Origin: Emticicia sp. C21
GTDB lineage: Bacteria; Bacteroidota; Bacteroidia; Cytophagales; Spirosomataceae
NCBI RefSeq assembly: GCF_003418935.1
Contig: NZ_QVMT01000017.1
Coordinates: 1 to 64,000, forward strand
Direction: 5' to 3'
Length of the DNA: 64,000 bases
Shown here: positions 16,630-26,331 of the stretch, piece after piece
How positions within the stretch are numbered: the first letter of the stretch is position 1
Layout: each line of letters opens with the position of its first letter
Notes under the pieces: model-generated
Seen by the model: only the letters and a program-made list of their open reading frames with translations
The model's database searches: none
What the model was told of the DNA's origin: nothing
Translations under genes and position numbers: made by a program

Positions 16630-18621
16630 ATGCAAATACGCAAGATATTTATTGTCGGCCTATTAGTTGCGACACATATAACTCAGGCACAAACCCCCGC
16701 TGTATCCAAATACGATCACAGGGATGCGTTTAACCCTTTGTTTAATTTCATGCCCGGTACTGCTTACCGTAGTGGTACAGGTGCACCAGGGCCTATGTAT
16801 TGGCAAAACAGGGCAGATTATAAAATCAATGCTACGCTTGATGAAAACGCCAATACCCTTACAGGAGAAGTAGAAATTACCTATAAAAACAATAGCCCTG
16901 ACAAACTTCCTTTTGTCTGGTTACAGTTAGATCAAAATCAGTTTAATGACAATTCTCGTGGGGGTAAAACTACTGCCATTGTGGGTGGTCGTTTTGGAAA
17001 TACAGGTTTTGAGGGAGGGTATACTGTACAATTTGTCAGTGCCGAGAAAAAAGTTGCTACAGGTAAAAAATCGTCGCAACGGTCGGTATATGCAGAGCAT
17101 TTAATTGATGACACGCGCATGCAGATACGTTTATCTGAACCATTAGCAACTGGCGAAGAATTAAAGATAAAAGTAAGCTACTCATTCAAAGTTCCGCGTT
17201 ATGGTTCTGATAGAATGGGTAAACAGGATACACAAAACGGAACAATTTATGAAATGGCGCAATGGTATCCTCGAATGGCTGTGTATGATGATGTAGAGGG
17301 CTGGAATACGCTTCCTTATCTTGGTGCCGGAGAGTTTTATCTGGAATACGGTGACTTTGAATATAATGTTACTGTACCCTGGGATCATATCGTAGCAGGC
17401 TCAGGAGAGTTGACAAACCCTAGTGAGGTGATGACTGCCGAGCAAATCAAAAGATTTAATGAAGCAAAAAACAGTGATAAGACAGTTATTATCAGAAGCG
17501 CAGTGGAAGTGACAGATGCTAAGTCAAGACCAAGAAGCAGTGGCACATTGACATGGAAGTTTAAATGTAAACAAGCACGCGATGTAGCCTGGGCATCATC
17601 TAAAGGATTTGTATGGGATGCCGCTAAAATTAACCTACCTAGTGGTAAAACCTCTATCGCTCAATCGGTATATCCGGTTGAAAGTGCAACCAATGATAGC
17701 TGGAACCGCTCTACGGAATACGTAAAAGGTTGTATTGAGTTTTACTCGAAATATATCTATGAATACTCGTATCCTTCAGCAACAAATGTGGCAGGTGTAG
17801 TAGCAGGTATGGAGTATCCGGGTATTGTTTTCTGTAGCTACAGAGACAAAACCGAGAGTCTGTGGGGAGTAACTGACCATGAGTTCGGGCATAACTGGTT
17901 TCCGATGATTGTGGGAACCAATGAAAGAAAATATGGCTGGATGGACGAGGGATTCAATACTTTTATTAATACACTTTCAACCAAAAACTTTAATAATGGG
18001 GAATACTATCAGCCTGAAAATGCTCGTCAGTATGCGCCGTATTTTTATGATCGTGACCCAATCATGAATATTCCTGATGTTGTTCAGGCAAATAATCTGG
18101 GCTTGGCGGCTTATGTAAAACCCGGTTATGGTTTGACAATGTTGAGAGAATTAGTTCTGGGTGAAAAACGTTTTGATTATGCTTTTAAAGAATATGTAAA
18201 CCGTTGGGCATTTAAACATCCTACTCCTTTAGATTTCTTCAGAACCATGGAAGATGCAGCTGGTGAAGATCTGGGTTGGTTCTGGAAAGGCTGGTATGTG
18301 AATGATTGGAAAATTGACCAGAGTGTAAAAGATGTAAGCTATATTCAGCAGGATGCGACAAAAGGCTCGGTAATCACGATTGAAAATCTTGAAAAAATGC
18401 CAATGCCGGTAATTGTTGAAATAAAAGAGGCTAACGGTACTACCAAACGAGTTGACTTACCTGTGGAGGTATGGCAACGCGGAAGTTCATGGAGCTTTAA
18501 ATATCCATCAACTTCAGCTATTGAATCAGTTGTCGTTGACCCAGATAATAAACTACCAGACGTAAATGCCAAGAATAATATCTGGAAACCTACCAGATAT
18601 AGTTCGCCACAGGCAAATTAA
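16630..18621 (+). CDS. Secreted M1-family metallopeptidase
   Basis: This 663-residue zinc peptidase has a signal peptide (about 1-21). An N-terminal M1 beta-domain lies at about 55-270 ([20 protein letters not shown]). The gluzincin site is HEFGHNWFP with His417 and His421, and the third ligand Glu440 in WMDEGFNTF, giving the standard HExxH-x18-E. The exopeptidase G-x-M-E-N motif is replaced by VAGMEYPG (about 391-398), with Tyr where Asn is usual. A C-terminal domain follows, without the ERAP-type helical repeats. It probably cleaves peptides in the periplasm or outside. The family call is firm; the altered GAMEN motif makes the exact specificity uncertain. Confidence 0.93.
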   Translation: MQIRKIFIVGLLVATHITQAQTPAVSKYDHRDAFNPLFNFMPGTAYRSGTGAPGPMYWQNRADYKINATLDENANTLTGEVEITYKNNSPDKLPFVWLQLDQNQFNDNSRGGKTTAIVGGRFGNTGFEGGYTVQFVSAEKKVATGKKSSQRSVYAEHLIDDTRMQIRLSEPLATGEELKIKVSYSFKVPRYGSDRMGKQDTQNGTIYEMAQWYPRMAVYDDVEGWNTLPYLGAGEFYLEYGDFEYNVTVPWDHIVAGSGELTNPSEVMTAEQIKRFNEAKNSDKTVIIRSAVEVTDAKSRPRSSGTLTWKFKCKQARDVAWASSKGFVWDAAKINLPSGKTSIAQSVYPVESATNDSWNRSTEYVKGCIEFYSKYIYEYSYPSATNVAGVVAGMEYPGIVFCSYRDKTESLWGVTDHEFGHNWFPMIVGTNERKYGWMDEGFNTFINTLSTKNFNNGEYYQPENARQYAPYFYDRDPIMNIPDVVQANNLGLAAYVKPGYGLTMLRELVLGEKRFDYAFKEYVNRWAFKHPTPLDFFRTMEDAAGEDLGWFWKGWYVNDWKIDQSVKDVSYIQQDATKGSVITIENLEKMPMPVIVEIKEANGTTKRVDLPVEVWQRGSSWSFKYPSTSAIESVVVDPDNKLPDVNAKNNIWKPTRYSSPQAN

Positions 18622-18637
18622 TAGAGAATAAAAGCTT

Positions 18638-18668
18638 TTCAGCCTTCTTCTACCGGAGGAAGGCTGAA
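18638..18668. terminator. Hairpin at the M1 peptidase/folB convergence
   Basis: TTCAGCCTTC (18638-18647) pairs with GAAGGCTGAA (18659-18668), extended inward by three weaker pairs. The right part lies inside the end of folB. There is no T-tract on the plus strand and a short T run on the minus strand, so terminator function is uncertain. Confidence 0.4.
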
Positions 18669-19019
18669 GGGTGTAGTGATTGAAATTTTTGAACGTTCGC
18701 AGACCCCTCCAATAGGTGGATTGAATTTTGAAACATCCACCGTTATCTGTTGAATTTCGGGGAATTGTTCCTTAACCGCTTCAATAATTTTATAAGCAAT
18801 ATGTTCTAATAGCCGATGTTTTATTTTCATAACATCGGCTATTATTGTATAAACCACTTCATAATTGACTGTCAAACTTAATCTGTCTTCCTGTGCTGCA
18901 CGATTCAAGTCGGCTGTGATGGCAATATCAATAGAATATTTATTACCCATCTTTTGCTCTTCGTCGTAATAACCATGATAAGCAAAAAACTCTAAGCCTT
19001 CAAGCGAGATTATTCCCAT
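18639..19019 (-). CDS. folB: Dihydroneopterin aldolase
   Basis: This 126-residue enzyme converts 7,8-dihydroneopterin to 6-hydroxymethyl-dihydropterin and glycolaldehyde in folate synthesis. The start GIISLEGLEFFAYHGYYDEE has the active-site Tyr/His pair and the Glu of the FolB family. The ALEHIAYKI-like LLEHIAYKIIEAV helix and the closing KFNPPIGG (the Lys before N/PP) are conserved. Length is typical. It lies downstream of the DivIVA-like gene (54 bp) on the same strand and converges with the M1 peptidase gene. Confidence 0.93.
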   Translation of the reverse strand: MGIISLEGLEFFAYHGYYDEEQKMGNKYSIDIAITADLNRAAQEDRLSLTVNYEVVYTIIADVMKIKHRLLEHIAYKIIEAVKEQFPEIQQITVDVSKFNPPIGGVCERSKISITTPFSLPPVEEG

Positions 19020-19073
19020 AAATTTTACTAATCAATTAAATTTTGTGTGAGTATCTATTTGTTTTTGAGTGTA

Positions 19074-20675
19074 TCAGATATTATCAAAGAATGAGCCACC
19101 CCCACTAGTATCATTATTTTTACCAATCACATCATTGACAGTTGGTAATGGGGAGGTATCTTTTGCTGGGCTATCTGCTTTCTCTACCATAGCCTTTCTA
19201 ATAGCTGCTTTTACCTTGTTTACTTTTTCAAGCATTTCTTCGGTAATAGACTCAATATTATTATCAGCTACCGGTTTAGGTTCTTCGGCTTTCGTAGTTT
19301 CGACTTTATTAAAAGGCACTTCATTAACAGGAACCTCCTGTGGCTTAACTGGGGTCTCTTTTTCTTCTTCCTGAGTTTCACCAATAGTATCAAAAAATGC
19401 TACGTTACTATCAATGCCTCTTTCTTCTACATCTTCTACTATCCTGCCACCTACCAGACGGTCTTTCATTTCTTCCAGCTCTGCAAAACGGCCTTCCGCG
19501 GCTAGCAAGGATTGCTCTACCCAAGTACTTGGGTCGTGCATGGCGTAATGAGGGCCTGCGTTTTCAAGAATCTCACGAATTTTGAAAACTGGTGTAGTAG
19601 CTAAGTCTTTGAAAGTAAATATGCCGGAATCATACAATAGCATGGCTATTTTTGGTCCAATTCCTTCTATTATTTCTAATTCATCAGGTTTCTTTTGGTC
19701 TGCAACTGACACTTTTTGTGCTACAGGCGTTTGTTCAATAGGGGCTTGTGGCTCAGGCTCAGATTCTTCTACCTTGGTTTTAGCCTCTTCCTCTTCTGTT
19801 TCTTCTACAGGACCTTCTTCAATAATATCATTGGCTGATGAATGAACGGTGCTTTCTTCCGTTTCTTTTTCCTCATAATCCGCATGATTTACAGGCGTGG
19901 CTTCTACTTCATTTTCTAATTCTTTAACCCCATTTGCTTCCGTCTCTTCTTCAGTTTCCTCAGAAGTTTGCTCTATTGCTTGCTCCTCAACTGGTTCAGC
20001 AGCTACTTCGGCAGAAGTTTCTTCGCTTTCTCTTATTTCTTCAACTATCGCTTCTGTTTCCGGCACTTCCGGTTCGTCTTCTTCAAGCTCTGGTGTTTGT
20101 TCTGCACCTGATAAGATACTGCCTGCTTCCTGAATCTTCTTATTGATACCCTCTTTATCAAATTTATCTTCAAAGCGTTGTACATGCTCTAAAGTAGCAT
20201 TAGAAAGACTACGCATTTGAACCAATAAGTTAGTCTTGTAATGATCCATGGCTTTGAAATCACGTTCCAAAGCTTTTACTTCTCCTAATACTTCATCTTT
20301 GATATATTTGGCTCTGGTTTGGGCTTCCCGTAATATTTCTGCTGCTTTAGTATTTGCTTCTTCCAGTATTTGCTCACTTCTTTGTTTCGATTCCTGAATA
20401 TGCTTCTCAGCTTGCTGATTAGCCTGTTCAGTAATCATAGTACTTGTATCTTCTGCTGTTTTAAGAGTCTTAAATAAGGTCATTTCAATCTCCCGAAGCT
20501 TGCTTGCTTCTTTTTCAGCCATTTCAAGTTGCATTCTAAGCATCTTGCTTTCGTTAAGTATGCGTTCCCATTCCTGCGAGAGATTCGCTAAAAAATTATC
20601 AACTTCTTCGATATTGTAGCCTCTGAAAGTTTTTTCAAATTCATGTTGGCGTATTTCGAGCGGTGTAATTTTCAT
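19074..20675 (-). CDS. DivIVA-like coiled-coil protein with helix-hairpin-helix module
   Basis: In this 533-residue cytoplasmic protein, residues 1-35 (MKITPLEIRQHEFEKTFRGY, then NIEEVDNFL) match the DivIVA N-terminal membrane-curvature motif. A long coiled coil covers about 30-190. A very acidic Glu/Val/Thr-rich linker covers about 195-325. Then comes a helix-hairpin-helix segment (ELEIIEGIGPKIAMLLYDSG, about 333-352) with a conserved AGPHYAMHDPSTWVEQ continuation. The C-terminal 100 residues are again low-complexity. DivIVA proteins mark poles and septa in Gram-positives; here a structural or division role is inference. The HhH domain could bind nucleic acid or protein. A -7 element (TAATTTTG, minus strand, 20705-20712) gives a leader of about 20 nt. 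Confidence 0.82.
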   Translation of the reverse strand: MKITPLEIRQHEFEKTFRGYNIEEVDNFLANLSQEWERILNESKMLRMQLEMAEKEASKLREIEMTLFKTLKTAEDTSTMITEQANQQAEKHIQESKQRSEQILEEANTKAAEILREAQTRAKYIKDEVLGEVKALERDFKAMDHYKTNLLVQMRSLSNATLEHVQRFEDKFDKEGINKKIQEAGSILSGAEQTPELEEDEPEVPETEAIVEEIRESEETSAEVAAEPVEEQAIEQTSEETEEETEANGVKELENEVEATPVNHADYEEKETEESTVHSSANDIIEEGPVEETEEEEAKTKVEESEPEPQAPIEQTPVAQKVSVADQKKPDELEIIEGIGPKIAMLLYDSGIFTFKDLATTPVFKIREILENAGPHYAMHDPSTWVEQSLLAAEGRFAELEEMKDRLVGGRIVEDVEERGIDSNVAFFDTIGETQEEEKETPVKPQEVPVNEVPFNKVETTKAEEPKPVADNNIESITEEMLEKVNKVKAAIRKAMVEKADSPAKDTSPLPTVNDVIGKNNDTSGGGSFFDNI

Positions 20676-20869
20676 TGTGTCAATGTTTTATGGAAATATT
20701 AAGGCAAAATTAATAAAAAAACTATCGGTACTCCTTATTTAAGCTATTTTCTTCAATTTTGCAAGAAAGCAGGTAAATAAAAATTCGGTTTCAATTAGTT
20801 AAAATAGTATAACTAATTTAAATAACTGTTTTGTTGGGGTTTTGATTATATTTTTTTTATCGAAAGGCG

Positions 20870-21775
20870 CTATTCGAGCAATTTCCATACTGAAATTGTA
20901 CGGTCATCACTACATGAAACAATTTGTTGGTCATAATCTGACCACAAAACCTTGTTTACTGAAGTACCATGTCCAGCATGTCTTGCACGGTCTATTACCT
21001 TTAGTAGTTTCATTTTTTCGGCATCCCAAACCTTAATAGACTTGTCCATACTACAGGTAACAAATCGCTGACCGTCAGGACTAAACGATAGATGATTAAT
21101 GGCAAAAGTATGCGCTACAATCTCTTCTTCTAAGGTATATTCACGCTCTACATTCCAGATTTTCAGGCGAGCATCTCTACTTCCTGACAATAGTAAATTA
21201 AAATCGGGAGAGTACTTAATGGTAAAGACAGAATTGTTGTGAGCGGCTATGATTTTCTTTAAATCAAAGGTCTTTAAATCGAATATTTTAATAGTATTAT
21301 CACTATAACCTGCTGCTAATTCTCTTTCTACCGGATTAATTGCCAGGCATCTTACACTCACATTTGCAGCTTTAATATGTTTACGAAAACTCAAAGTTTC
21401 GGTATCAATAACTGAAATGATACCATCACCACCTGCAATAAACGCCTGATTATCGTATATCTGAATATCAAAATACAAGGCAGGAGCTAATTTTAGTGAG
21501 CGGATTTCCTGTTTGGTTTGAATATCTATTACATGAATGCCCTCCTGATTCTCGGCTATCCATAGATGATTAGGTTGTGGCAGATAGGCTAAAGTATAAA
21601 CCGAGTTTTTTACTTTGGCGATGAGTTCCCCGACATCAGGCTTTTGGAGATTCCATCTAACGATAAAACCATCTCCTGCCGCTGAAAAAAAACGGTGATT
21701 TTCTCCTGACTTTTCTAAGGCATATACGCAATCGCGATGGCCAGTAAATGTATCTATTTTATCAACTTGTATCAT
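20870..21775 (-). CDS. WD40-repeat protein
   Basis: This 301-residue protein has no signal peptide and is made of about seven WD40 blades. Clear units are GDGFIVRWNLQK, YSDNTIKIFDL, SRDARLKIWNVE, SMDKSIKVWDAE and SDDRTISVWKLLE, each ending a GH-WD-type repeat. It should fold as one closed seven-bladed propeller and act as a binding scaffold. The partner is unknown. It is divergent to the cupin gene, with 104 bp between the starts. Confidence 0.9.
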   Translation of the reverse strand: MIQVDKIDTFTGHRDCVYALEKSGENHRFFSAAGDGFIVRWNLQKPDVGELIAKVKNSVYTLAYLPQPNHLWIAENQEGIHVIDIQTKQEIRSLKLAPALYFDIQIYDNQAFIAGGDGIISVIDTETLSFRKHIKAANVSVRCLAINPVERELAAGYSDNTIKIFDLKTFDLKKIIAAHNNSVFTIKYSPDFNLLLSGSRDARLKIWNVEREYTLEEEIVAHTFAINHLSFSPDGQRFVTCSMDKSIKVWDAEKMKLLKVIDRARHAGHGTSVNKVLWSDYDQQIVSCSDDRTISVWKLLE

Positions 21776-21879
21776 GGCTTTACATGATTTTTTCAGTCAT
21801 GTAGCTAATTGTTTTCTGACAATACTTACTTTTGCTTGCAAAACTAATTCTTAAATATATCCATTAATCTTTTTATCTC

Positions 21880-22389
21880 ATGAATTTTTCGGCAAACATA
21901 GAAAAAAACGTTGTTTTTAAAGAGGTAGAAAAAGTAATTACCGATTTAGGATTCACTATTGCCAATCAGGATCAGAGCCGTCCATGGGGTGGTTTCTTTG
22001 TCCTGGATGAATCTCAGGCATCAAAATTTATCGAAACATATTTTCCTCATTTATCTATTAATGATTTTGGAGTCGGACAAAAGCTAAGCCCGAAAATCCT
22101 GGTCGTTGCGCCTAATAAGCGTCTATCCTGGCAATATCATTTCCGTAGAGCCGAAATCTGGAAAGTGGTTGGCGGCATTGCAGGAGTAGTTACCAGCGAG
22201 ACAGATGAAGAAAATGAATTGCAAACTTTAGCTTTGGGAACCATAATTAACCTGAAACAAGGTGAAAGACATCGTTTGATTGGCCTGGACCAATGGGGAA
22301 TTATTGCCGAAATATGGCAACATACAGATCCTGAAAACCCATCGAACGAAGATGATATAGTACGTGTACAAGACGATTTCGGTCGTTAA
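21880..22389 (+). CDS. Cupin protein similar to type II mannose-6-phosphate isomerase
   Basis: This 169-residue protein carries a single cupin barrel. It starts QDQSRPWGGFFVLDE (the RPWG motif of type II phosphomannose isomerase/GMP domains), continues with LSWQYHFRRAEIWKVVGG (the RxEhW cupin box with His and Glu metal ligands) and ends with QGERHRLIG and IAEIWQ. Stand-alone versions occur in Bacteroidota; isomerase activity on a phosphosugar is plausible but unproven. A -7 element (TACTTTTG, 21827-21834) with a TTG 15 bp upstream may drive it. A strong terminator follows. Confidence 0.8.
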   Translation: MNFSANIEKNVVFKEVEKVITDLGFTIANQDQSRPWGGFFVLDESQASKFIETYFPHLSINDFGVGQKLSPKILVVAPNKRLSWQYHFRRAEIWKVVGGIAGVVTSETDEENELQTLALGTIINLKQGERHRLIGLDQWGIIAEIWQHTDPENPSNEDDIVRVQDDFGR

Positions 22390-22417
22390 TATGTGTACAA
22401 CGATTTTTAAATCGTTG

Positions 22418-22463
22418 AAGAAAACGTTTGCTTTGAAGAATGTTTATAAGCAAGCGTTTTCTT
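22418..22463. terminator. Bidirectional terminator between the cupin gene and rlmI
   Basis: AAGAAAACGTTTGCTT (22418-22433) pairs with AAGCAAGCGTTTTCTT (22448-22463) with a single wobble; the loop is 14 nt. Both genes converge on it. Confidence 0.8.
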
Positions 22464-22468
22464 AAAAT

Positions 22469-23659
22469 CTATTCTACATACAATACCAGTCCTTTCAGAT
22501 AGTGCCCTTCCGGATGGAAAAGGTTTACCGGGTGGTCAGCTCCCTGGTTCAGATGATGTAACACTCTTACCTGTCTGCCTACTTCCAATGCCGCCGAAAC
22601 AATAGTGTTATAGAAAAGTTCTCTGTCTACTACCTGTGAGCAGGAGAATGTAACCAGAATCCCACCTTTGGCCAAGCGTTTAATGCCCTCCATATTCAAT
22701 CTTTTATAACCCTGCACAGCCTGATGACGTTTGGCGATACTTTTGGCATAAGCTGGCGGGTCAAGCACGATTAAATCATAAATCTGGTCGTTTTGTTTCA
22801 GGAAGCCCATAACATCTTCAGCATAGGCTTTATGATTATCAACTTCACCAAAATTGGCCGCTACATTCTGATTTACCAGTTCAATAGCTTTTTTGGAGAC
22901 ATCAACTGAGTGTACCAAAGCGGCACCTGCCTTTAAAGCATAAATTGAAAAGCCACCTGAATAACAAAAAGCATTTAATACTTTTTTATCTTTGGCATAT
23001 TTAGCCAATAAGGCTCTATTATCTCGCTGGTCAAGGAAGAAACCTGTTTTCTGCCCCGTTTCCCAATCAATCAGGAATTTATTCGCGTTTTCCAGAACTG
23101 GGTGTGGTAAAATATGACTAATGTCTCCTTTAGAAAAAAGATAAGTATTGGTTACTGACTTAGAGAATTCATCTGGCAAAGTTTCAGCACTTTTATCATA
23201 AATAGCCACCAAAGCATTTTCATAAACTCTTTTGAGCGCATTGACAATTTTTTCTTTTTCACGCCACATGCCTATCGTATGTGCCTGAAAAACGATGACA
23301 TTCTGATAATAATCTAAAATTAATCCCGAAAATCCATCTCCTTCGCCATGTGTCAAACGGTAACAAGTGGTGTTATCACCTAGTTGAATAAGCTGTCTGA
23401 CTTCAAAGGCTGTTTTTAGCTTTTTATACCAGAAATCTTCATCGACCGTAACCTGCTCGTACGAGAAAATTTTTATGGTTATGCTTCCCTTATAAAAATG
23501 ACCTGTGGCCAGATAATTTCCTTTTTTATCACAGACCTCTACTATATCTCCATCGTTTGGTTGACCCTCTGTTCTGGCAATGGCTCCCGAAAACACCCAC
23601 GGATGTAGCCGCTTAACTACCTGTTCTTTGCCTGCCTGTAAAAATACTTTTGCGTACAT
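22469..23659 (-). CDS. rlmI: 23S rRNA (cytosine-5) methyltransferase, RlmI family
   Basis: This 396-residue cytoplasmic SAM-dependent enzyme belongs to the RlmI/YccW family, which makes m5C in 23S rRNA. A PUA domain is at the N-terminus (about 1-75, HPWVFSGAIARTEGQPNDGD). A linker with HGEGDGFSGLILDYY follows, then the Rossmann methyltransferase domain (about 185-396). Key motifs are GFFLDQRDNR (before motif I), VLNAFCYSGGFSIYALKAGA (SAM loop), DLIVLDPPAYAKS (motif IV) and SCSQVV with the catalytic Cys. The gene appears monocistronic. Confidence 0.9.
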   Translation of the reverse strand: MYAKVFLQAGKEQVVKRLHPWVFSGAIARTEGQPNDGDIVEVCDKKGNYLATGHFYKGSITIKIFSYEQVTVDEDFWYKKLKTAFEVRQLIQLGDNTTCYRLTHGEGDGFSGLILDYYQNVIVFQAHTIGMWREKEKIVNALKRVYENALVAIYDKSAETLPDEFSKSVTNTYLFSKGDISHILPHPVLENANKFLIDWETGQKTGFFLDQRDNRALLAKYAKDKKVLNAFCYSGGFSIYALKAGAALVHSVDVSKKAIELVNQNVAANFGEVDNHKAYAEDVMGFLKQNDQIYDLIVLDPPAYAKSIAKRHQAVQGYKRLNMEGIKRLAKGGILVTFSCSQVVDRELFYNTIVSAALEVGRQVRVLHHLNQGADHPVNLFHPEGHYLKGLVLYVE

Positions 23660-23804
23660 ATCTACTGTTTAATTCTCTTTCGTTATACAAAATAAGAAAA
23701 TATCGTGCGCAAAGAAAACGTTTTTACGATTTTATATTTACATTTACTTTCCTATAAATTACAGTAGACTTTGTTTCTAACCCCTTAACATCATTAAAAG
23801 CACT

Positions 23805-24788
23805 ATGAAGCTAAACCGTCGAAATTTTCTACGTAACACGGGCCTGTTGGCAGCTACTCCTTTGTTAGCTAATCAATTGTGGTCATGCACTCCCTCATCA
23901 AAAACAGAAGAAAAAAGCGCCGATTCAACCGCTACCTCCTCAATGGTGGCCGACCCCTCAGTAAAAGATTTTGGTATTCAACTCTGGACAGTGAAAGAAG
24001 ACCTTGCTAAAGACCCTAAAGGGGTTCTGAAAGCATTGGCAAGCTATGGATACAAACAAATTGAGAGTTTCCAGGGTGATAAAGGTGTTTTCTGGGGAAT
24101 GACCGCCAAAGAATTTAAGATATTAATGGATGATATTGGTAGTAATCTGATAAGCACACACTGTAGTCAGGATTATACCATGAAAAAGGAGAAAGAGGAT
24201 GAGTTTAAAAAATTAGTGGATGATGCGGCCAGTATTGGCATGAAGTATCTAATTAACCCATACTTAGGTGATTTAACAAAAGAAGACGAATGGAAAAAAG
24301 CTGCTGAAGGCCTGAACCGTCAAGGAGAAATTGCTGCTAAGGCTGGCTTACGTATGGCTTATCACAATCATAATTTTGAGTTCAAGAAATTTGCAAATGG
24401 TACAATGCCAGAAACTATCCTATTAGATGGAACCGACCCTAAGCTGGTAGATTTTGAAGCTGATTTATATTGGGTAGTTGCCGCAGGAGAGAATCCGGAA
24501 GAATGGTTGACTAAATACAAAAATCGTTTCCGTCTGGTACACGTAAAAGATATGCTGAATGATGCAAAAGTTGCTGAAATCACGGAGAAGGAAAAAGTGA
24601 AAGACCCGCTTTTCTCGTTCTCAACTACTATAGGCCAGGGCAAGATTGATTTCCCTAGATTATTGAATGTAGCTAAACAAAACGGTGTGGATTATTTCAT
24701 TGTTGAACAGGAACGTTTTGATGGAACAACCCCACTAAAAGCAGCAGAAGCGAATGCGGGTTATATGAAGAATTTAGTTTTTGCTTAA
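23805..24788 (+). CDS. Tat-exported sugar phosphate isomerase/epimerase-like TIM-barrel protein
   Basis: This 327-residue protein has a twin-arginine signal (NRRNFLRNTG), and Cys28 (NQLWSCTPSS) could serve as a lipobox. The AP endonuclease 2-like TIM barrel spans about 50-325: FGIQLWTVKEDL, then the metal/substrate motifs ISTHCSQDY, MAYHNHNFEF and VDFEADLYWV, RLVHVKDM, and a terminal FIVEQERFDG. The His, Glu and Asp residues expected for a divalent metal are present. Substrate unknown; relatives act on hydroxy-sugars and inosose-like compounds, but this gene is 15 kb from the inositol operon. Confidence 0.88.
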   Translation: MKLNRRNFLRNTGLLAATPLLANQLWSCTPSSKTEEKSADSTATSSMVADPSVKDFGIQLWTVKEDLAKDPKGVLKALASYGYKQIESFQGDKGVFWGMTAKEFKILMDDIGSNLISTHCSQDYTMKKEKEDEFKKLVDDAASIGMKYLINPYLGDLTKEDEWKKAAEGLNRQGEIAAKAGLRMAYHNHNFEFKKFANGTMPETILLDGTDPKLVDFEADLYWVVAAGENPEEWLTKYKNRFRLVHVKDMLNDAKVAEITEKEKVKDPLFSFSTTIGQGKIDFPRLLNVAKQNGVDYFIVEQERFDGTTPLKAAEANAGYMKNLVFA

Positions 24789-24795
24789 AATAGAG

Positions 24796-24853
24796 TTTAC
24801 TATCCAATGAAACAGGGCAGACTTCCTTCTGCCCTGTTTCATTGGATAGTAAG
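24796..24853. terminator. Long perfect palindrome / terminator between convergent genes
   Basis: The 25-bp arms at 24797-24821 and 24828-24852 are exact reverse complements (core ATGAAACAGGGCAG / CTGCCCTGTTTCAT), with a 6-nt loop CTTCCT. It reaches to within 4 bp of the stop of the purine nucleoside phosphorylase gene. The stem is far longer than the other terminators in the window. Confidence 0.75.
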
Positions 24854-24855
24854 TA

Positions 24856-25671
24856 TTAAAGGTTACCAATCAGTTCTTTCATGATAAAAGTCATGGTAGG
24901 CTCTGCCTTATGAGCGGCCTCAAGAATTCTGCTTAACTCTGCCTTTTTTAGTAATTCAGGAATACCCATGTCTGTAATTACCGAAATACCAAATACAGGA
25001 ATTTCCATCTGTCTGGCTACGATTACCTCCGGAACTGTGCTCATTCCTACGGCATCTGCGCCAAGCATTCTCAGTAACCTGTATTCTGCTTTGGTTTCAA
25101 GACTTGGGCCTGCAACACTTACATATACACCTTTATGAATACCTTCTAAACCATTTTGAGTGGCAATTAGTAAGGCTTTTTCTACCGTTTCTATCTCATA
25201 TGGTTCGCTCATATCCGGGAAACGGTCTCCCATGATATTCTCCCCTATCAATGGATTCTCGGGTAAGAATAAAGAGATATGGTCTTCGATAATCATCAAA
25301 TCGCTCTCTTTATAAGTAGGGTTTAAACCACCTGCTGCATTGGAAACAAAGAGTCTTTCAATGCCCAGCATTTTCATTACCCGCACAGGGAAAGTAACCT
25401 GTTGCATAGAATATCCTTCGTAATAGTGGAATCTTCCCTGCATACAAACTATTTTTTTGCCATTAAGCGTACCAAATAATAATTTTCCTTTATGAAATTC
25501 AACTGTGGCAATAGGAAAATGTGGTATATCGCTATAATTGAGAGTAAAAGCAACTTCTATTTCATCGGTTAGTTTTCCTAAACCTGTCCCTAAAATGATT
25601 CCGAATTGCGGTCTGAAATCACCTATCTGAGATTGTATATAAGCGGTAGATTCTTCAAATAATTTAAGCAT
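24856..25671 (-). CDS. Purine nucleoside phosphorylase (class I, PNP/MTAP family)
   Basis: This 271-residue cytoplasmic enzyme splits purine nucleosides with phosphate, for salvage. Family features: the phosphate loop [11 protein letters not shown] (about 24-34), the [20 protein letters not shown] box (about 78-97), [15 protein letters not shown] and the [13 protein letters not shown] segment. Length fits trimeric PNP. In the base-binding motif, VITDM puts Asp234 where trimeric PNPs usually have Asn (ITN) and MTAP enzymes have Asp, so base preference could differ. It lies downstream of rpmB on the same strand with a terminator between. Confidence 0.92.
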   Translation of the reverse strand: MLKLFEESTAYIQSQIGDFRPQFGIILGTGLGKLTDEIEVAFTLNYSDIPHFPIATVEFHKGKLLFGTLNGKKIVCMQGRFHYYEGYSMQQVTFPVRVMKMLGIERLFVSNAAGGLNPTYKESDLMIIEDHISLFLPENPLIGENIMGDRFPDMSEPYEIETVEKALLIATQNGLEGIHKGVYVSVAGPSLETKAEYRLLRMLGADAVGMSTVPEVIVARQMEIPVFGISVITDMGIPELLKKAELSRILEAAHKAEPTMTFIMKELIGNL

Positions 25672-25717
25672 AAATACAGAAAAAAATTGTTTAGGTAAAC
25701 AAGGTACGAAATAAACT

Positions 25718-25750
25718 AAAAAAGCACGACTCTCCGAGCCATGCTTTTTT
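25718..25750 (-). terminator. Terminator of rpmB
   Basis: AAAAAAGCA (25718-25726) pairs with TGCTTTTTT (25742-25750), with an inner CTC/GAG pairing. The T run faces the minus-strand direction, just after the rpmB stop. Confidence 0.75.
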
Positions 25751-25771
25751 ATCTACGAACGAGAATATATC

Positions 25772-26011
25772 TTACAACGCCAATGTACCTTTGCGAGCCG
25801 CATCAACTAAAGTAGCTTCTAAGCCTTTTTTGTTGATAGTACGAAGGGCTGAAGTCGAAACTTTCAATGAAACCCATACACCTTCTGATTCTAAGAAGAA
25901 CTTCTTAGTTTTAAGATTCGGGAAAAACTTACGCTTTGTTTTATTGTTAGCGTGCGATACATTGTTACCGACTTGCGTTCTTTTACCAGTGATTTGACAA
26001 ACCTTTGCCAT
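25772..26011 (-). CDS. rpmB: 50S ribosomal protein L28
   Basis: This 79-residue ribosomal protein begins [20 protein letters not shown] and continues with [12 protein letters not shown] and the [13 protein letters not shown] segment, all typical of bacterial L28. The open frame extends 39 codons upstream, but those residues do not match the family, so the start is set at 26011. The usual partner rpmG is not adjacent. Confidence 0.96.
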   Translation of the reverse strand: MAKVCQITGKRTQVGNNVSHANNKTKRKFFPNLKTKKFFLESEGVWVSLKVSTSALRTINKKGLEATLVDAARKGTLAL

Positions 26012-26331
26012 TGCCTTATAAATATTTTCTATGTAAAAAAGATAATTCCTTAAACGGGAGTGCAAAAGTCGTAATTTTTTCGGAAATAAAAAAGTATGTT
26101 TCACTTTTTTTTGAATCCATACGGACAATGCCGGCAGCTATTTTTACAGCAATACCCCCTTTTTTTGTGATATATTTCTGTGAAAACCATTAATCCTCTC
26201 TCAAAATAATAGTCTTCTTCTGTTAAAGGTGGTAACAATGGCTCAGTCTTTTTATTTTTTCCGTTTGCCAATTTTGATATAATCTTTTGTTCTATTAACT
26301 TTTGTTTTCAATTAAACGTTTCCTGAAACCA

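Noticed and set aside
19397-20146. Several plus-strand Ser/Leu-rich frames opposite the DivIVA-like gene
   Set aside because: They are shadows of the acidic Glu/Val-rich linker read on the other strand, with no start context or family signal.
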